Shown here in pieces: positions 7,424 to 18,000 of a DNA stretch of 32,138 nt. This DNA is from an uncultured Kineothrix sp. (GTDB taxonomy: Bacteria; Bacillota; Clostridia; Lachnospirales; Lachnospiraceae): NCBI GenBank assembly GCA_910588855.1, contig CAJUSR010000037.1, positions 1-32,138 on the forward strand. The letters run 5' to 3'. How positions within the stretch are numbered: the first letter of the stretch is position 1; each line of letters begins with the position of its first letter. The position numbers and the translations under genes are program-made. The notes under the pieces are model-generated. The model was not told the origin of the DNA. It saw nothing but the letters and a program-made list of their open reading frames with translations, and searched no databases.

Positions 7424-9508
7424 TACGCTCTTCGGTACCTGTTCATATTTTTCAAAGAACATGGAGTAGTTGCCGCGACCCTGGGTTCTGGAACGCAAGT
7501 CGGTGGAATAACCGAACATTTCAGCTAACGGTACATAACCTTTTACCATCTTGCCTCCGCCGATATCTTCCATACCTTCGATACGTCCACGACGGGAGTT
7601 GATATCGCCGATAACATCGCCCATATATTCCTCTGGCATTGTAACTTCCACCTTCATAATAGGCTCAAGAAGTACCGGATTACCCTTCTTCATAGCTTCC
7701 TTAAATGCCATAGAGCCTGCAATATGGAATGCCATTTCGGAAGAATCGACCTCATGGTAAGAACCGTCATATACATTCGCATGTACGCCCAGTACCGGGA
7801 AGCCGCCAAGGATACCTGCCTTTGTCGCTTCTTCAATACCTTCTCCGACTGCAGGGATGTATTCCTTCGGAATAGCACCGCCCACAACAGTGGATTCATA
7901 TTTAAATGTCTCTTCACCGTTCGGATCCATAGGCTCAAATTTAACTTTACAATGACCGTACTGCCCACGTCCACCGGACTGTTTTGCGTATTTGTATTCC
8001 TGATCCACCGGCTTTGTAAAGGTTTCTTTGTAAGCAACCTGAGGTGCGCCTACATTTGCTTCTACCTTATATTCACGCAGCAACCTGTCTACAATGATTT
8101 CCAAGTGAAGCTCACCCATACCTGCGATGATGGTCTGTCCTGTTTCCGAATCCGTATGCGCACGGAAAGTAGGATCTTCTTCTGCCAGTTTTGCCAAAGC
8201 TTCACCCATCTTGCCCTGCCCTGCTTTTGTCTTCGGCTCGATAGCCAACTCGATAACAGGTTCCGGGAACTCCATAGATTCAAGGATAACCGGATGCTGC
8301 TCATCGCAAATAGTATCGCCGGTTGTCGTTATTTTAAATCCTACTGCCGCTGCGATATCACCGGAATAAACTTTATCAAGCTCTGCCCTCTTATTCGCAT
8401 GCATCTGCAGGATACGTCCAACACGTTCTTTCTTATCTTTCGTAGCATTGAGTACATAAGAACCGGAGTTCATCGTACCGGAATAAACTCTGAAAAATGC
8501 CAGCTTGCCCACAAACGGGTCAGCCATAATTTTAAATGCCAAAGCGGAAAAAGGTTCGTCATCGGATGAATGCCTTTCTACTTCATTGCCGTCCAAATCA
8601 GTTCCCTTAATAGCCGGGATATCTGTAGGTGCAGGCATAAACTCCAGGATTGCATCCAAAAGCTTCTGAACCCCTTTATTCCTATAAGCAGTACCACAGC
8701 ATACCGGGATTGCAGTACACTCGCAAGTAGCCTTTCTAAGGGCTGCCTTTAACTGCTCGTTGGTAGGTTCTTCCCCTTCCAGATACATCATCATCAAGTC
8801 ATCATCCAACTCGCTGATTTTTTCCACCAGCTCCGAACGGTAGAGTTCCGCTTCATCCTTCATATCGTCCGGAATCTCTACTACGGAAATATTTTCGCCT
8901 TTTTCATCATTATAAATATATGCCTTCATTTCAAACAAATCAATGATTCCTTTGAATTCATCTTCTTTGCCGATAGGCAATTGGATGCAGATAGCATTCT
9001 TGCCAAGCCTTGTTTTAATCTGGTCTACTGCACCGTAAAAGTTCGCGCCTAAAATGTCCATCTTATTAATAAATGCCATTCTCGGTACATTGTAAGTGTC
9101 AGCCTGACGCCATACGTTTTCCGATTGAGGTTCTACACCACCCTTTGCACAAAATACGCCTACTGCGCCATCAAGTACACGGAGTGAACGCTCAACTTCC
9201 ACCGTAAAGTCAACATGTCCTGGTGTGTCAATAATATTGATACGGTGTTCCAATGCTCCCGGTTTCGGTTTGCACTCTTCCTGTTCCGTCCAGTGACATG
9301 TTGTTGCGGCTGATGTAATTGTAATTCCTCGCTCCTGCTCCTGTTCCATCCAGTCCATGGTAGCAGTTCCTTCATGAGTATCACCAATTTTATAATTAAC
9401 ACCGGTATAATACAAGATACGTTCTGTAAGAGTCGTCTTGCCCGCATCAATATGAGCCATAATACCGATATTTCTGGTTCTCTCTAATGGATATTCTCTT
9501 CCAGCCAA
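7391..9508 (-). CDS. fusA: Elongation factor G
   Basis: 705 residues, typical for EF-G. G1 is AHIDAGKTTLTERIL (residues 18-32), G2 RGITI, G3 DTPGHVDFTVEVERSL, G4 NKMD. Domains II to V follow in full, including the domain IV signature GGGKMVKGYVPLAEMFGYS near the end. It catalyses ribosome translocation and, with RRF, subunit recycling. It starts 14 bp after the rpsG stop behind an AGGAGG-type site and is co-transcribed with rpsL and rpsG. The last ten codons have been duplicated many times downstream (see the repeat at 7029-7423), but the gene itself is intact. Confidence 0.99.
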   Translation of the reverse strand: MAGREYPLERTRNIGIMAHIDAGKTTLTERILYYTGVNYKIGDTHEGTATMDWMEQEQERGITITSAATTCHWTEQEECKPKPGALEHRINIIDTPGHVDFTVEVERSLRVLDGAVGVFCAKGGVEPQSENVWRQADTYNVPRMAFINKMDILGANFYGAVDQIKTRLGKNAICIQLPIGKEDEFKGIIDLFEMKAYIYNDEKGENISVVEIPDDMKDEAELYRSELVEKISELDDDLMMMYLEGEEPTNEQLKAALRKATCECTAIPVCCGTAYRNKGVQKLLDAILEFMPAPTDIPAIKGTDLDGNEVERHSSDDEPFSALAFKIMADPFVGKLAFFRVYSGTMNSGSYVLNATKDKKERVGRILQMHANKRAELDKVYSGDIAAAVGFKITTTGDTICDEQHPVILESMEFPEPVIELAIEPKTKAGQGKMGEALAKLAEEDPTFRAHTDSETGQTIIAGMGELHLEIIVDRLLREYKVEANVGAPQVAYKETFTKPVDQEYKYAKQSGGRGQYGHCKVKFEPMDPNGEETFKYESTVVGGAIPKEYIPAVGEGIEEATKAGILGGFPVLGVHANVYDGSYHEVDSSEMAFHIAGSMAFKEAMKKGNPVLLEPIMKVEVTMPEEYMGDVIGDINSRRGRIEGMEDIGGGKMVKGYVPLAEMFGYSTDLRSRTQGRGNYSMFFEKYEQVPKSVQEKVLAAKAK

Positions 9509-9522
9509 GGGTTTTTCCTCCT

Positions 9523-9993
9523 TTAGAATCTGTAATGCGCAAATGCTTTATTAGCCTCTGCCATCTTGTGCATATCTTCTTTCCTCTTCACAGCAGCACC
9601 TGTATTGTTCGCTGCATCGAGGATTTCGTTTGCCAATCTGTCTTTCATCGTCTTCTCGCCTCTTTTGCGGGAAAACATTGTCAGCCAGCGGAGAGCCAAA
9701 GCCTGACGCCTATCCGGCCTTACTTCGATAGGCACCTGATAGGTAGCGCCGCCGATACGCCTTGCTTTTACTTCAAGGACAGGCATGATATTGTTCATAG
9801 CCTCCTCAAACACTTCCAGTGCCGGCTTGCCTGACTTCTCTTCTACTGTTGCAAATGCACCGTATACGATTTTCTGGGCAACACCTTTTTTACCATCCAA
9901 CATAATGTTGTTGATAAGTTTGGTAACTACCTTGTTATCGTATAAGGGATCTGCCAATACATCTCTCTTCTGAATATGTCCTTTACGTGGCAC
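9523..9993 (-). CDS. rpsG: Ribosomal protein uS7
   Basis: 156 residues from a GTG start at 9993: (M)PRKGHIQKRDVLADPLY onward, the canonical S7 start, with AAGGAGGG at good spacing. The frame is open farther upstream to an ATG at 10125, but that extension has no S7 similarity and is rejected. The ending FAHYRF and the central VEVRPDRRQALALRWL are typical. S7 nucleates assembly of the 30S head and often represses its own mRNA. It lies between rpsL and fusA in the str operon. Confidence 0.98.
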   Translation of the reverse strand: MPRKGHIQKRDVLADPLYDNKVVTKLINNIMLDGKKGVAQKIVYGAFATVEEKSGKPALEVFEEAMNNIMPVLEVKARRIGGATYQVPIEVRPDRRQALALRWLTMFSRKRGEKTMKDRLANEILDAANNTGAAVKRKEDMHKMAEANKAFAHYRF

Positions 9994-10009
9994 GTTTCTT
10001 CCCTCCTTA

Positions 10010-10141
10010 TTAATTTGTAACGTTTCCGCCGCTTCCAATCCGAACCGGTTCCTTTTGGGATTTATCCTGCCGCCCGTTATACGGCATTCCATCCAACAGC
10101 TTTTTCCATTGCCTGCTATGCCCATCCGGAAGATTCTTCAT
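10010..10141 (-). CDS. Possible 43-codon leader peptide before rpsG
   Basis: An ATG at 10141 opens a 43-codon frame (MKNLPDGHSRQWKKLL...) that ends two bases before the rpsG Shine-Dalgarno region. Its own ribosome site is weak (AGG seven bases upstream). It could translationally couple rpsG to upstream structure, or be chance. I know no similar protein. Confidence 0.2.
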   Translation of the reverse strand: MKNLPDGHSRQWKKLLDGMPYNGRQDKSQKEPVRIGSGGNVTN

Positions 10142-10214
10142 TTAGCCTGACTTCCGTCACCTGAATAATTCAACGGTACTCACATATGAGATACACATAC
10201 CTTGCGGCAGTATA

Positions 10215-10283
10215 AGCGGCTTTTAGCCGCTACTAATGTGTTCGTGCGGTTTTCTATCAAATATGGCCGCCGCCATAGGCGGC
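10215..10283 (-). other. Two GC-rich hairpins in the long rpsL-rpsG gap
   Basis: The rpsL-rpsG gap is about 380 bp, longer than is usual. It holds AGCGGC/GCCGCT (10215-10220 with 10226-10231, 5-base loop) and GCCGCC/GGCGGC (10266-10271 or 10269-10274 with 10278-10283). The second has a T6 tract only on the plus-strand side, so it is not a terminator for the operon. They may serve as processing sites or as an S7 autoregulatory structure. The rest of the gap shows nothing recognisable apart from the small frame at 10010-10141. Confidence 0.5.
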
Positions 10284-10373
10284 ATCCTTTTTTCACACAT
10301 GGTGACATGGCATCACGCCCCATACTGCAGAATTCCAACACAAATTAGTTCTGATTGTGGTACAAAACCCTAA

Positions 10374-10793
10374 TTACTTACCAGCCTTAGGCCTCTTAGC
10401 GCCGTATTTGGAACGGGCCTGTCTTCTGTTAGCTACTCCTGCCGTATCGAGTGTACCTCTGATAACATGATACCTCGTACCGGGTAAATCCTTTACCCTA
10501 CCGCCCCTGATAAGAACAACGCTGTGTTCCTGCAGGTTGTGTCCTTCACCGGGAATGTAGCTCGTTACTTCGATTCCGTTGGAAAGGCGTACTCTGGCGA
10601 TTTTCCTGAGTGCTGAGTTAGGCTTCTTAGGAGTTGCTGTCTTAACAGCCGTACAAACGCCTCTTTTCTGAGGAGAAGAAGTTCCGATTGCTTTCTTGTG
10701 AAGGGAATTGTATCCTTTCTGAAGAGCCGGTGCAGTCGACTTCTTAACGGATGTCTGACGTCCTTTTCTTACTAACTGATTAAATGTTGGCAT
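10374..10793 (-). CDS. rpsL: Ribosomal protein uS12
   Basis: 139 residues. It starts MPTFNQLVRKGRQ and contains the decoding-centre loops TPKKPNSALRK and GRVKDLPGTRYH. The lysines that mutate in streptomycin resistance are present in wild-type form in both loops. CAGGAGGTG precedes the ATG. It is the first gene of the str operon, with a strong promoter about 130 bp upstream. A long, structured gap separates it from rpsG. Confidence 0.99.
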   Translation of the reverse strand: MPTFNQLVRKGRQTSVKKSTAPALQKGYNSLHKKAIGTSSPQKRGVCTAVKTATPKKPNSALRKIARVRLSNGIEVTSYIPGEGHNLQEHSVVLIRGGRVKDLPGTRYHVIRGTLDTAGVANRRQARSKYGAKRPKAGK

Positions 10794-10922
10794 TCTGTTT
10801 CACCTCCTGTGGTATAAACTACATAAAATGTTTTCTTTGCATGCCTCTGTAAATGGCAATCTCCATGCTTCATAGTTTTTCATGCACACAAAAAGATAAT
10901 GCATTTACATGCACACTTCGTC

Positions 10923-10951
10923 AGTATACGTGTTTGCAGCAGTGTTGTCAA
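10923..10951 (-). promoter_or_regulatory. Promoter of rpsL-rpsG-fusA
   Basis: TTGACA (10946-10951) and TATACT (10923-10928) on the minus strand with a 17-bp spacer. The leader to rpsL is about 120 bases. The 10952-11100 stretch upstream is AT-rich and shows no gene. Confidence 0.85.
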
Positions 10952-11100
10952 TAGTTTTTTGCGGAATTTGACATTGCCGGTTTTATGCCGTTTTTATTGC
11001 TTTCATCCGTAAATGCAGAAATAATATTTCTGTAAAAATACATTTTCGCTTTGCAAAAGGCAAAGCAGGCACCAGCCCTGGCATACAACTTTAGCATAAG

Positions 11101-11130
11101 AATTGCCGCCGGAACATCCCGACGGCAATT
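11101..11130 (-). terminator. Probable terminator after rpoC
   Basis: AATTGCCGCCGG (11101-11112) pairs with CCGACGGCAATT (11119-11130), 11 of 12 positions, with a 6-base loop. It is the only strong hairpin between the rpoC stop and the rpsL promoter. On the minus strand the following bases (CTTATG) form a poor U-tract, so termination may be incomplete. The plus side has TTTT. Confidence 0.55.
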
Positions 11131-11135
11131 TTCAG

Positions 11136-11221
11136 GTTTTACTTAGTTTTGTTTGGCTTTACCCAGTTTTACTCAGTTTAACTTTGTTTTGCTTGGCTTT
11201 ACCCAGTTTTACTTAGTTTTA
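11136..11221 (-). repeat. About 10-bp tandem repeat beginning at the rpoC stop codon
   Basis: Read on the minus strand from the rpoC stop, the sequence is a run of about nine decamers such as AAAACTAAGT, AAAACTGGGT, AAAGCCAAGC and AAAACTGAGT. A higher-order copy of 40 bp is also visible (GGCTTTACCCAGTTTTACT at 11155 and again at 11195). It lies wholly between the stop codon and the terminator hairpin. Confidence 0.85.
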
Positions 11222-14200
11222 TTCGGTTTCATCAAATGTTTCCAAGTCTTCCGTATCTTCGGCAAACTCTGCGTCATCGAAGTCTTCGTTTTCATCATCT
11301 TCTTCAAATTCGATTTCTTCATCCAACTCCTCTGCCCCAAGCTCCATATCATCGTCTTCCGGTTCTTCCTGGAAGTCCAGCCCGTCATCGTACAACTCGT
11401 CTTCTTCAAAAGAAATCGTACCCATCAGGTTATTGTCGGTATCCAATACCGTATTGCGGTATCTCTTCATACCGGTACCTGCTGGAATAAGTTTACCGAT
11501 AATAACATTTTCTTTTAAGCCGATAAGCGGGTCTACTTTTCCCTTGATAGCTGCTTCCGTAAGAACTTTTGTCGTCTCCTGGAAAGAAGCTGCAGATAGG
11601 AAGGAGTTGGTAGCTAACGCTGCTTTTGTAATACCCAGCATTACCTGTTTGCCGTCGGCAGGTTCTTTGCCCTCCGCAATCAGCCTTTCATTCATATCTT
11701 CATATTCCAGGATATCTACCAACGTGCCCGGCAGGAACTCTGCGTCGCCGTTGTTCTCTATGCGAACTTTCTTCAGCATCTGGCGTACAATGACTTCGAT
11801 ATGCTTATCGCTGATATCAACGCCTTGCAGGCGGTACACCCTCTGTACTTCACGCAGCATATAATCCTGCACTGCGCGCACACCTTTTATTTTTAACAAA
11901 TCATGAGGATTTACGCTACCTTCTGTCAATTCATCGCCGGCTTCCAAAACAACCCCGTCCATGATTTTGATTCTGGAACCATAAGGAATCAAATAGGTCT
12001 TCGTTTCCCCTGTTTCCTCGTTAGTGATTACAATCTCACGTTTCTTCTTGGTATCTTTAATCGTAGCGATGCCGCCAAATTCCGCAATAATTGCAAGACC
12101 TTTCGGCTTTCTCGCTTCAAAAAGCTCCTCTACACGGGGAAGACCTTGTGTAATATCGTCACCGGCTACACCGCCCGTATGGAAAGTACGCATCGTAAGC
12201 TGCGTACCCGGCTCTCCAATCGATTGGGCTGCGATAATGCCGACCGCTTCACCTACCTGAACCGCTTCACCTGTTGCCATATTCGCACCGTAGCATTTCG
12301 CACAGATACCATTATGGGAACGGCACGCGAGAATCGTACGGATTTTTACCTTCTCAATGGGCTCGCCTTTTTCGTCTACGCCTACGCTCAAAATCTTTGC
12401 TGCACGGCTGGGTGTAATCATGTGGTTTTTCTTTACGATAATGTTACCATCCCTATCCCTGATTTCTTCACAGGAATATCTGCCGTTGATTCTGTCTTTC
12501 AATCCTTCAATCGTTTCTTTGCCATCCATAAAGGCCTTTACGGTCATGCCCGGGATTTCGTCTCTTCCTTCGCTGCAATCCACTTCCCGTATAATCAATT
12601 CCTGGGAAACGTCTACCATACGCCTTGTCAGATACCCTGAATCGGCAGTACGCAATGCTGTATCGGACAAACCTTTCCGCGCACCGTGGGCAGACATGAA
12701 GTATTCCAAAACGTCCAACCCTTCACGGAAATTGGATTTAATCGGCAATTCGATTGTTCTTCCCGTCGTATCCGCCATAAGTCCGCGCATACCTGCCAAC
12801 TGCTTAATCTGCTGGTTGGAACCACGGGCACCGGAATCCGCCATCATGAATATATTGTTGTATTTATCCAGTCCAGACAAAAGCACATCCGTCAGCTCTT
12901 TATCCGTCTCATTCCATGTTTCCACCACCGCACGGTATCTTTCTTCCTCTGTAATCAGCCCGCGCCTGTAGTTCTGGGAAATCTTGTCTACTGTTATCTG
13001 TGCCTGATCCAGCATCTCCTGCTTCTGCTCCGGCACCGTCATATCCGAAATGGATACGGTCATCGCCGCCTTCGTGGAATATTTATAGCCCGTCGCCTTA
13101 ATCAAGTCAAGCACTTCTGCCGTCTTGGATGCTCCGTGAGTATTAATTACTTTTTCAAGGATTTGTTTCAGCTGTTTCTTGCCTACGTGAAAGTCCACTT
13201 CCAGTTTCAGCAGGTTTTCCGGGTTGGCCCTATCCACAAACCCCAAATCCTGCGGCAGGATTTCATTGAAGAGGAAACGCCCCAACGTAGATTCTACATT
13301 GCCGCTTATCGTTTCACCTTCTTCATTTTGCTTGCTAACCCTTACCGTAATCCGGGAATGCAGCGTACAAAAGCCGTTTTCATAAGCTAAAATCGCTTCG
13401 TTTACATTTTTATAAAATTTCCCTTCGCCCTTTGCCCCGGGTCTTTCCTGGGTCAGGTAATAAATACCAAGAACCATATCCTGGGAAGGAACCGCTACCG
13501 GCCCGCCGTCGGAAGGCTTTAACAGGTTATTCGGGGAAAGCAGCAGGAACCGGCATTCCGCCTGTGCTTCCACGGAGAGCGGAAGATGGACTGCCATCTG
13601 GTCTCCGTCAAAATCGGCATTAAAAGCCGTACATACAAGAGGATGCAGCTTGATAGCCTTACCTTCTACCAAAATCGGCTCAAAAGCCTGAATCCCCAGC
13701 CTGTGCAAAGTAGGGGCACGGTTAAGCATAACCGGATGTTCTTTGATAACCTCCTCCAAAACATCCCATACCTGCGTATCCAACCTTTCCACCAATTTCT
13801 TGGCATTCTTTATATTTTGCGATATTCCTCTTGCTACCAATTCTTTCATAACAAAAGGCTTGAAAAGTTCAATTGCCATTTCTTTCGGCAAACCGCACTG
13901 GTAAATCTTCAGCTCCGGTCCTACTACGATAACGGAACGGCCGGAATAATCCACACGTTTGCCAAGCAGATTCTGACGAAACCGCCCGGACTTTCCTTTC
14001 AGCATATCGGACAAAGATTTCAACGCCCGGTTACCCGGACCGGTTACCGGCCGGCCTCTCCTGCCGTTGTCGATAAGAGCATCTACCGCTTCCTGCAGCA
14101 TCCTCTTTTCGTTGCGCACAATGATATCCGGCGCCCCCAATTCCAGTAACCTCTTCAAACGATTATTCCTGTTAATAATCCTTCTATACAAATCGTTCAA

Positions 14201-14986
14201 ATCAGAAGTCGCAAAACGTCCGCCGTCCAATTGCACCATAGGGCGCAAATCCGGAGGGATAACCGGGATAGCATCCATAATCATCCATTCCGGCTGATTG
14301 CCGGATTCCCTGAAAGCCTCTACAACCTCCAGCCTTTTAATAATCCTTGCCCTCTTCTGCCCGGTAGACTCCCTAAGGCCTTTTTTCAATTCCGACGCTT
14401 CTGTTTCCAAATCAATAGCTTCTAACAGTTCCTTGATGGCTTCCGCCCCCATACCTACACGGAAACGGTTCCCCCAAGTCTCCCTTGCATCCTGATATTC
14501 CTTTTCGGACAGCACTTGCTTATAATCCATCTCCGTGTCGCCCGCATCCAATACAATATAAGATGCAAAATATAACACCTTTTCCAAAACCCTCGGTGAT
14601 AAATCGAGAATCAGCCCCATACGGCTGGGGATGCCTTTAAAATACCAGATATGGGATACCGGAGCCGCCAGCTCAATGTGCCCCATACGTTCCCTCCGCA
14701 CGCTCGCCTTGGTGACTTCCACCCCGCAGCGGTCGCAGACAACGCCTTTATATCTGATTTTCTTATATTTACCACAATGACATTCCCAGTCTTTGCTGGG
14801 TCCGAAAATCCTTTCACAGAACAAACCTTCTTTTTCCGGTTTTAATGTCCTGTAGTTAATCGTTTCCGGTTTGGTCACTTCGCCTCTGGACCATTCCCTG
14901 ATTTTTTCCGGAGATGCTAACCCAATCTTAATTGCATCAAATGTCATTGGTTGATACGCTTCCTGTTTAATTTCTGGCATCGTCAC
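11219..14986 (-). CDS. rpoC: RNA polymerase beta-prime subunit
   Basis: 1,255 residues, within the usual Firmicutes range. Visible landmarks are the zinc-binding CHCGKYKKIRYKGVVCDRCG near the N-terminus, the active-site metal motif NADFDGDQMAVH, the second cysteine cluster (CRSHNGICAKCYG) and the trigger-loop region around QSIGEPGTQLTMRTFHTGG. The C-terminus is extended by a very acidic tail of about 70 residues (many Glu and Asp, ending FDETE). AAAGGAATGTG precedes the ATG. It lies 32 bp after rpoB and shares its promoter. A short tandem repeat begins at its stop codon. Confidence 0.99.
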   Translation of the reverse strand: MTMPEIKQEAYQPMTFDAIKIGLASPEKIREWSRGEVTKPETINYRTLKPEKEGLFCERIFGPSKDWECHCGKYKKIRYKGVVCDRCGVEVTKASVRRERMGHIELAAPVSHIWYFKGIPSRMGLILDLSPRVLEKVLYFASYIVLDAGDTEMDYKQVLSEKEYQDARETWGNRFRVGMGAEAIKELLEAIDLETEASELKKGLRESTGQKRARIIKRLEVVEAFRESGNQPEWMIMDAIPVIPPDLRPMVQLDGGRFATSDLNDLYRRIINRNNRLKRLLELGAPDIIVRNEKRMLQEAVDALIDNGRRGRPVTGPGNRALKSLSDMLKGKSGRFRQNLLGKRVDYSGRSVIVVGPELKIYQCGLPKEMAIELFKPFVMKELVARGISQNIKNAKKLVERLDTQVWDVLEEVIKEHPVMLNRAPTLHRLGIQAFEPILVEGKAIKLHPLVCTAFNADFDGDQMAVHLPLSVEAQAECRFLLLSPNNLLKPSDGGPVAVPSQDMVLGIYYLTQERPGAKGEGKFYKNVNEAILAYENGFCTLHSRITVRVSKQNEEGETISGNVESTLGRFLFNEILPQDLGFVDRANPENLLKLEVDFHVGKKQLKQILEKVINTHGASKTAEVLDLIKATGYKYSTKAAMTVSISDMTVPEQKQEMLDQAQITVDKISQNYRRGLITEEERYRAVVETWNETDKELTDVLLSGLDKYNNIFMMADSGARGSNQQIKQLAGMRGLMADTTGRTIELPIKSNFREGLDVLEYFMSAHGARKGLSDTALRTADSGYLTRRMVDVSQELIIREVDCSEGRDEIPGMTVKAFMDGKETIEGLKDRINGRYSCEEIRDRDGNIIVKKNHMITPSRAAKILSVGVDEKGEPIEKVKIRTILACRSHNGICAKCYGANMATGEAVQVGEAVGIIAAQSIGEPGTQLTMRTFHTGGVAGDDITQGLPRVEELFEARKPKGLAIIAEFGGIATIKDTKKKREIVITNEETGETKTYLIPYGSRIKIMDGVVLEAGDELTEGSVNPHDLLKIKGVRAVQDYMLREVQRVYRLQGVDISDKHIEVIVRQMLKKVRIENNGDAEFLPGTLVDILEYEDMNERLIAEGKEPADGKQVMLGITKAALATNSFLSAASFQETTKVLTEAAIKGKVDPLIGLKENVIIGKLIPAGTGMKRYRNTVLDTDNNLMGTISFEEDELYDDGLDFQEEPEDDDMELGAEELDEEIEFEEDDENEDFDDAEFAEDTEDLETFDETE

Positions 14987-15018
14987 ACATTCCTTTCTTT
15001 TCGGACTGCAATTGTTTT

Positions 15019-18000
15019 TTACTCATCAAAAGATTCCACATACTCGGCCTCGTCATCCAATGCTAATTCCAAATCATCTTCCAATTCGTCTTCATCCGCA
15101 TTGACTAATTCTCCGCTGTCCTCATCGAATTCCTGTTTCTGATAACCCATAGAACCCAAAGACTCCTGCTCATAATTGTAATTCTTAGAATCTCCTTCCA
15201 TTTCGTAACGGTAATCGGTATCGCCGTAATCAATCGTCTCCATAATCTCCACTTCGGTATGGTCTTCACGGAGGACGCGTACATCAAGCCCTAATGACTG
15301 CAATTCTTTCAAAAGCACCTTAAAGGATTCCGGTATACCCGGTTCAGGGATATTGTCGCCTTTGATAATCGCCTCATAAGTCTTTACACGCCCGATAACA
15401 TCATCGGACTTCACGGTTAAAATTTCCTGCAATGTGTAAGATGCACCATATGCCTCCAATGCCCAAACTTCCATTTCCCCGAACCGCTGTCCGCCGAACT
15501 GGGCTTTACCGCCCAAAGGCTGCTGCGTTACCAGTGAATAAGGGCCTGTGGAACGGGCATGTATCTTATCATCTACAAGATGATGCAGCTTCAGGTAATG
15601 CATATGCCCTATCGTTACCGGGCTGTCAAAATATTCCCCGGTCCTTCCGTCACGCAGCCTTACTTTTCCATCTCTTGAAATGGGCACGCCCTTCCAAAGC
15701 TCCCGGTGATCCCTATGCTCATACAAATAATCCATAACCCCGGGTAGAAGCTCCTCTTTATGCTTATTTTCAAACTCTTCCCATTCCATATTGACATAGT
15801 CGTTGGCAAGATCAAGAGTATCCATAATATCTATTTCGTTTGCACCGTCGAATACCGGTGTGGCAACATTAAAGCCAAGCGCTTTCGCTGCCAGGGACAA
15901 GTGGATTTCCAATACCTGTCCAATGTTCATACGCGAAGGCACACCCAAAGGATTCAATACAATATCAAGCGGACGTCCGTTAGGAAGATAAGGCATATCT
16001 TCTACCGGAAGCACACGGGAAACAACACCCTTATTCCCATGACGGCCTGCCATCTTATCGCCGACGGAAATCTTCCTTTTCTGGGCAATATAAATGCGGA
16101 CTGCCTGATTTACCCCAGGAGACAGTTCATCGCCGTTTTCCCTCGTAAATACTTTTGCATCTACCACAATCCCATATTCCCCATGCGGTACCTTTAAGGA
16201 AGTATCCCTTACTTCTCTTGCCTTTTCGCCGAAAATAGCCCGTAGAAGCCTTTCCTCTGCAGTCAGCTCCGTTTCGCCCTTAGGCGTTACCTTACCTACC
16301 AGAATATCGCCTGCGCGCACTTCCGCACCAATACGGATAATGCCTCTTTCATCCAAATCCTTCAACGCATCATCGCCTACACCCGGAACATCCCTTGTAA
16401 TCTCTTCCGGTCCCAGCTTCGTATCGCGCGCCTCTGCTTCGTATTCCTCTATATGAACGGATGTATACACATCCTCCTGTACCAGCCTTTCGCTTAAAAG
16501 GACAGCATCCTCATAATTATAGCCTTCCCACGTCATAAAGCCGATAAGCGGGTTCTTGCCCAAAGCCAGTTCACCGTCGGAAGTGGACGGACCATCCGCA
16601 ATTACCTGGCCTTTTTCCACATGGTCGCCTTTCAGCACAATCGGCTTTTGGTTATAGCAGTTGGACTGGTTACTTCTCGAAAACTTAGTCAGACGGTATT
16701 CGTCCCTTTCCCCGTCATCGTAATTGATTTTTATGATTCTTGAGGAAACATAACTAATTGTTCCGGATTTCCTCGCCACCACGCAAACGCCGGAGTCCAC
16801 CGCCGCCTTCGGTTCCATACCTGTTCCCACAACGGGCGCTTCCGTATCCAGAAGCGGCACTGCCTGACGCTGCATGTTAGAGCCCATCAGGGCACGGTTC
16901 GCATCATCGTTCTCCAAGAAAGGTATCAATGCCGTAGCTACCGAAAATACCATCTTCGGCGATACGTCCATATAATCAAACATTGCCTTCGGATACTCGG
17001 AAGTTTCATCCTTGTAACGGCCGGATACCGTGTTCCTTACAAAATACCCGTTCTCATCCAAAGCCTCATTCGCCTGCGCTACGTGGTAATTATCTTCCTC
17101 ATCCGCAGTCATATATACAACTTCATCCGTTACCCGCGGGTTTGCCGGATTGGTTTTATCAATTTTACGGTACGGTGCTTCTACAAAACCGTATTCGTTA
17201 ATCCTTGCATAGCTTGCCAATGAGTTAATCAGACCAATGTTCGGGCCTTCCGGAGTCTCAATCGGGCACATTCTTCCATAGTGGGAATAATGCACGTCAC
17301 GGACCTCAAACCCTGCACGGTCTCTGGACAAACCGCCCGGGCCAAGTGCGGAAAGACGCCTTTTGTGCGTCAGCTCACCCAAAGGATTGTTCTGATCCAT
17401 AAACTGTGAAAGCTGTGAAGAGCCAAAAAATTCCTTTACGGCTGCCTGTACCGGTTTAATATTAATCAAAATCTGCGGGGAAATTTCCTCCGCATCGTGG
17501 GTCGTCATCCTTTCACGGACTACCCTCTCCAATCTGGACAAACCTATCCTGTACTGGTTCTGCAATAACTCGCCAACTGCCCTGATACGACGGTTACCCA
17601 AGTGGTCAATATCGTCATGGTTGCCGATACCATATTCTAAATGGATATTATAGTTAATGGAAGCAAGAATATCTTCCTTTGTTATGTGTTTCGGTATCAG
17701 TTCGTGTACATTTTTCCTGATTGCTTCCGCCAATTCCTCCGCGTCATCGCTGTATTCTTCCAGAATCTGCGCAAGTACCGGATAATACACTAATTCCGTA
17801 ATACCCAGCTCCCTTGGGTTGCAATCGACGAAATTCGTAATATCTACCATCATATTGGACAGAATCTTTACATTTTTCTCTTCTGTCTGCAAAAATACGT
17901 ATGGTACTGCCGCATTTTGGATTTCATCCGCCAGTTCAGCCGAAACCTTCGTTCCTGCCGCTGCCAGGATTTCCCCGGTGGTCATATCCACTACATCTTC

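Noticed and set aside
7724..8569. 281-codon plus-strand open frame opposite fusA
   Set aside because: It is the antisense of a fully conserved EF-G gene, has no ribosome site and reads as low-information Cys/Phe/Arg-rich sequence.
9994..10125. N-terminal extension of S7 from the ATG at 10125
   Set aside because: The extension lacks S7 similarity, and the GTG at 9993 has a strong ribosome site and gives the canonical protein.
11903..13390. Long plus-strand frames opposite rpoC (11903-12640, 12357-12971, 12686-13390)
   Set aside because: They are shadows of the rpoC coding sequence and lack start signals and domains.
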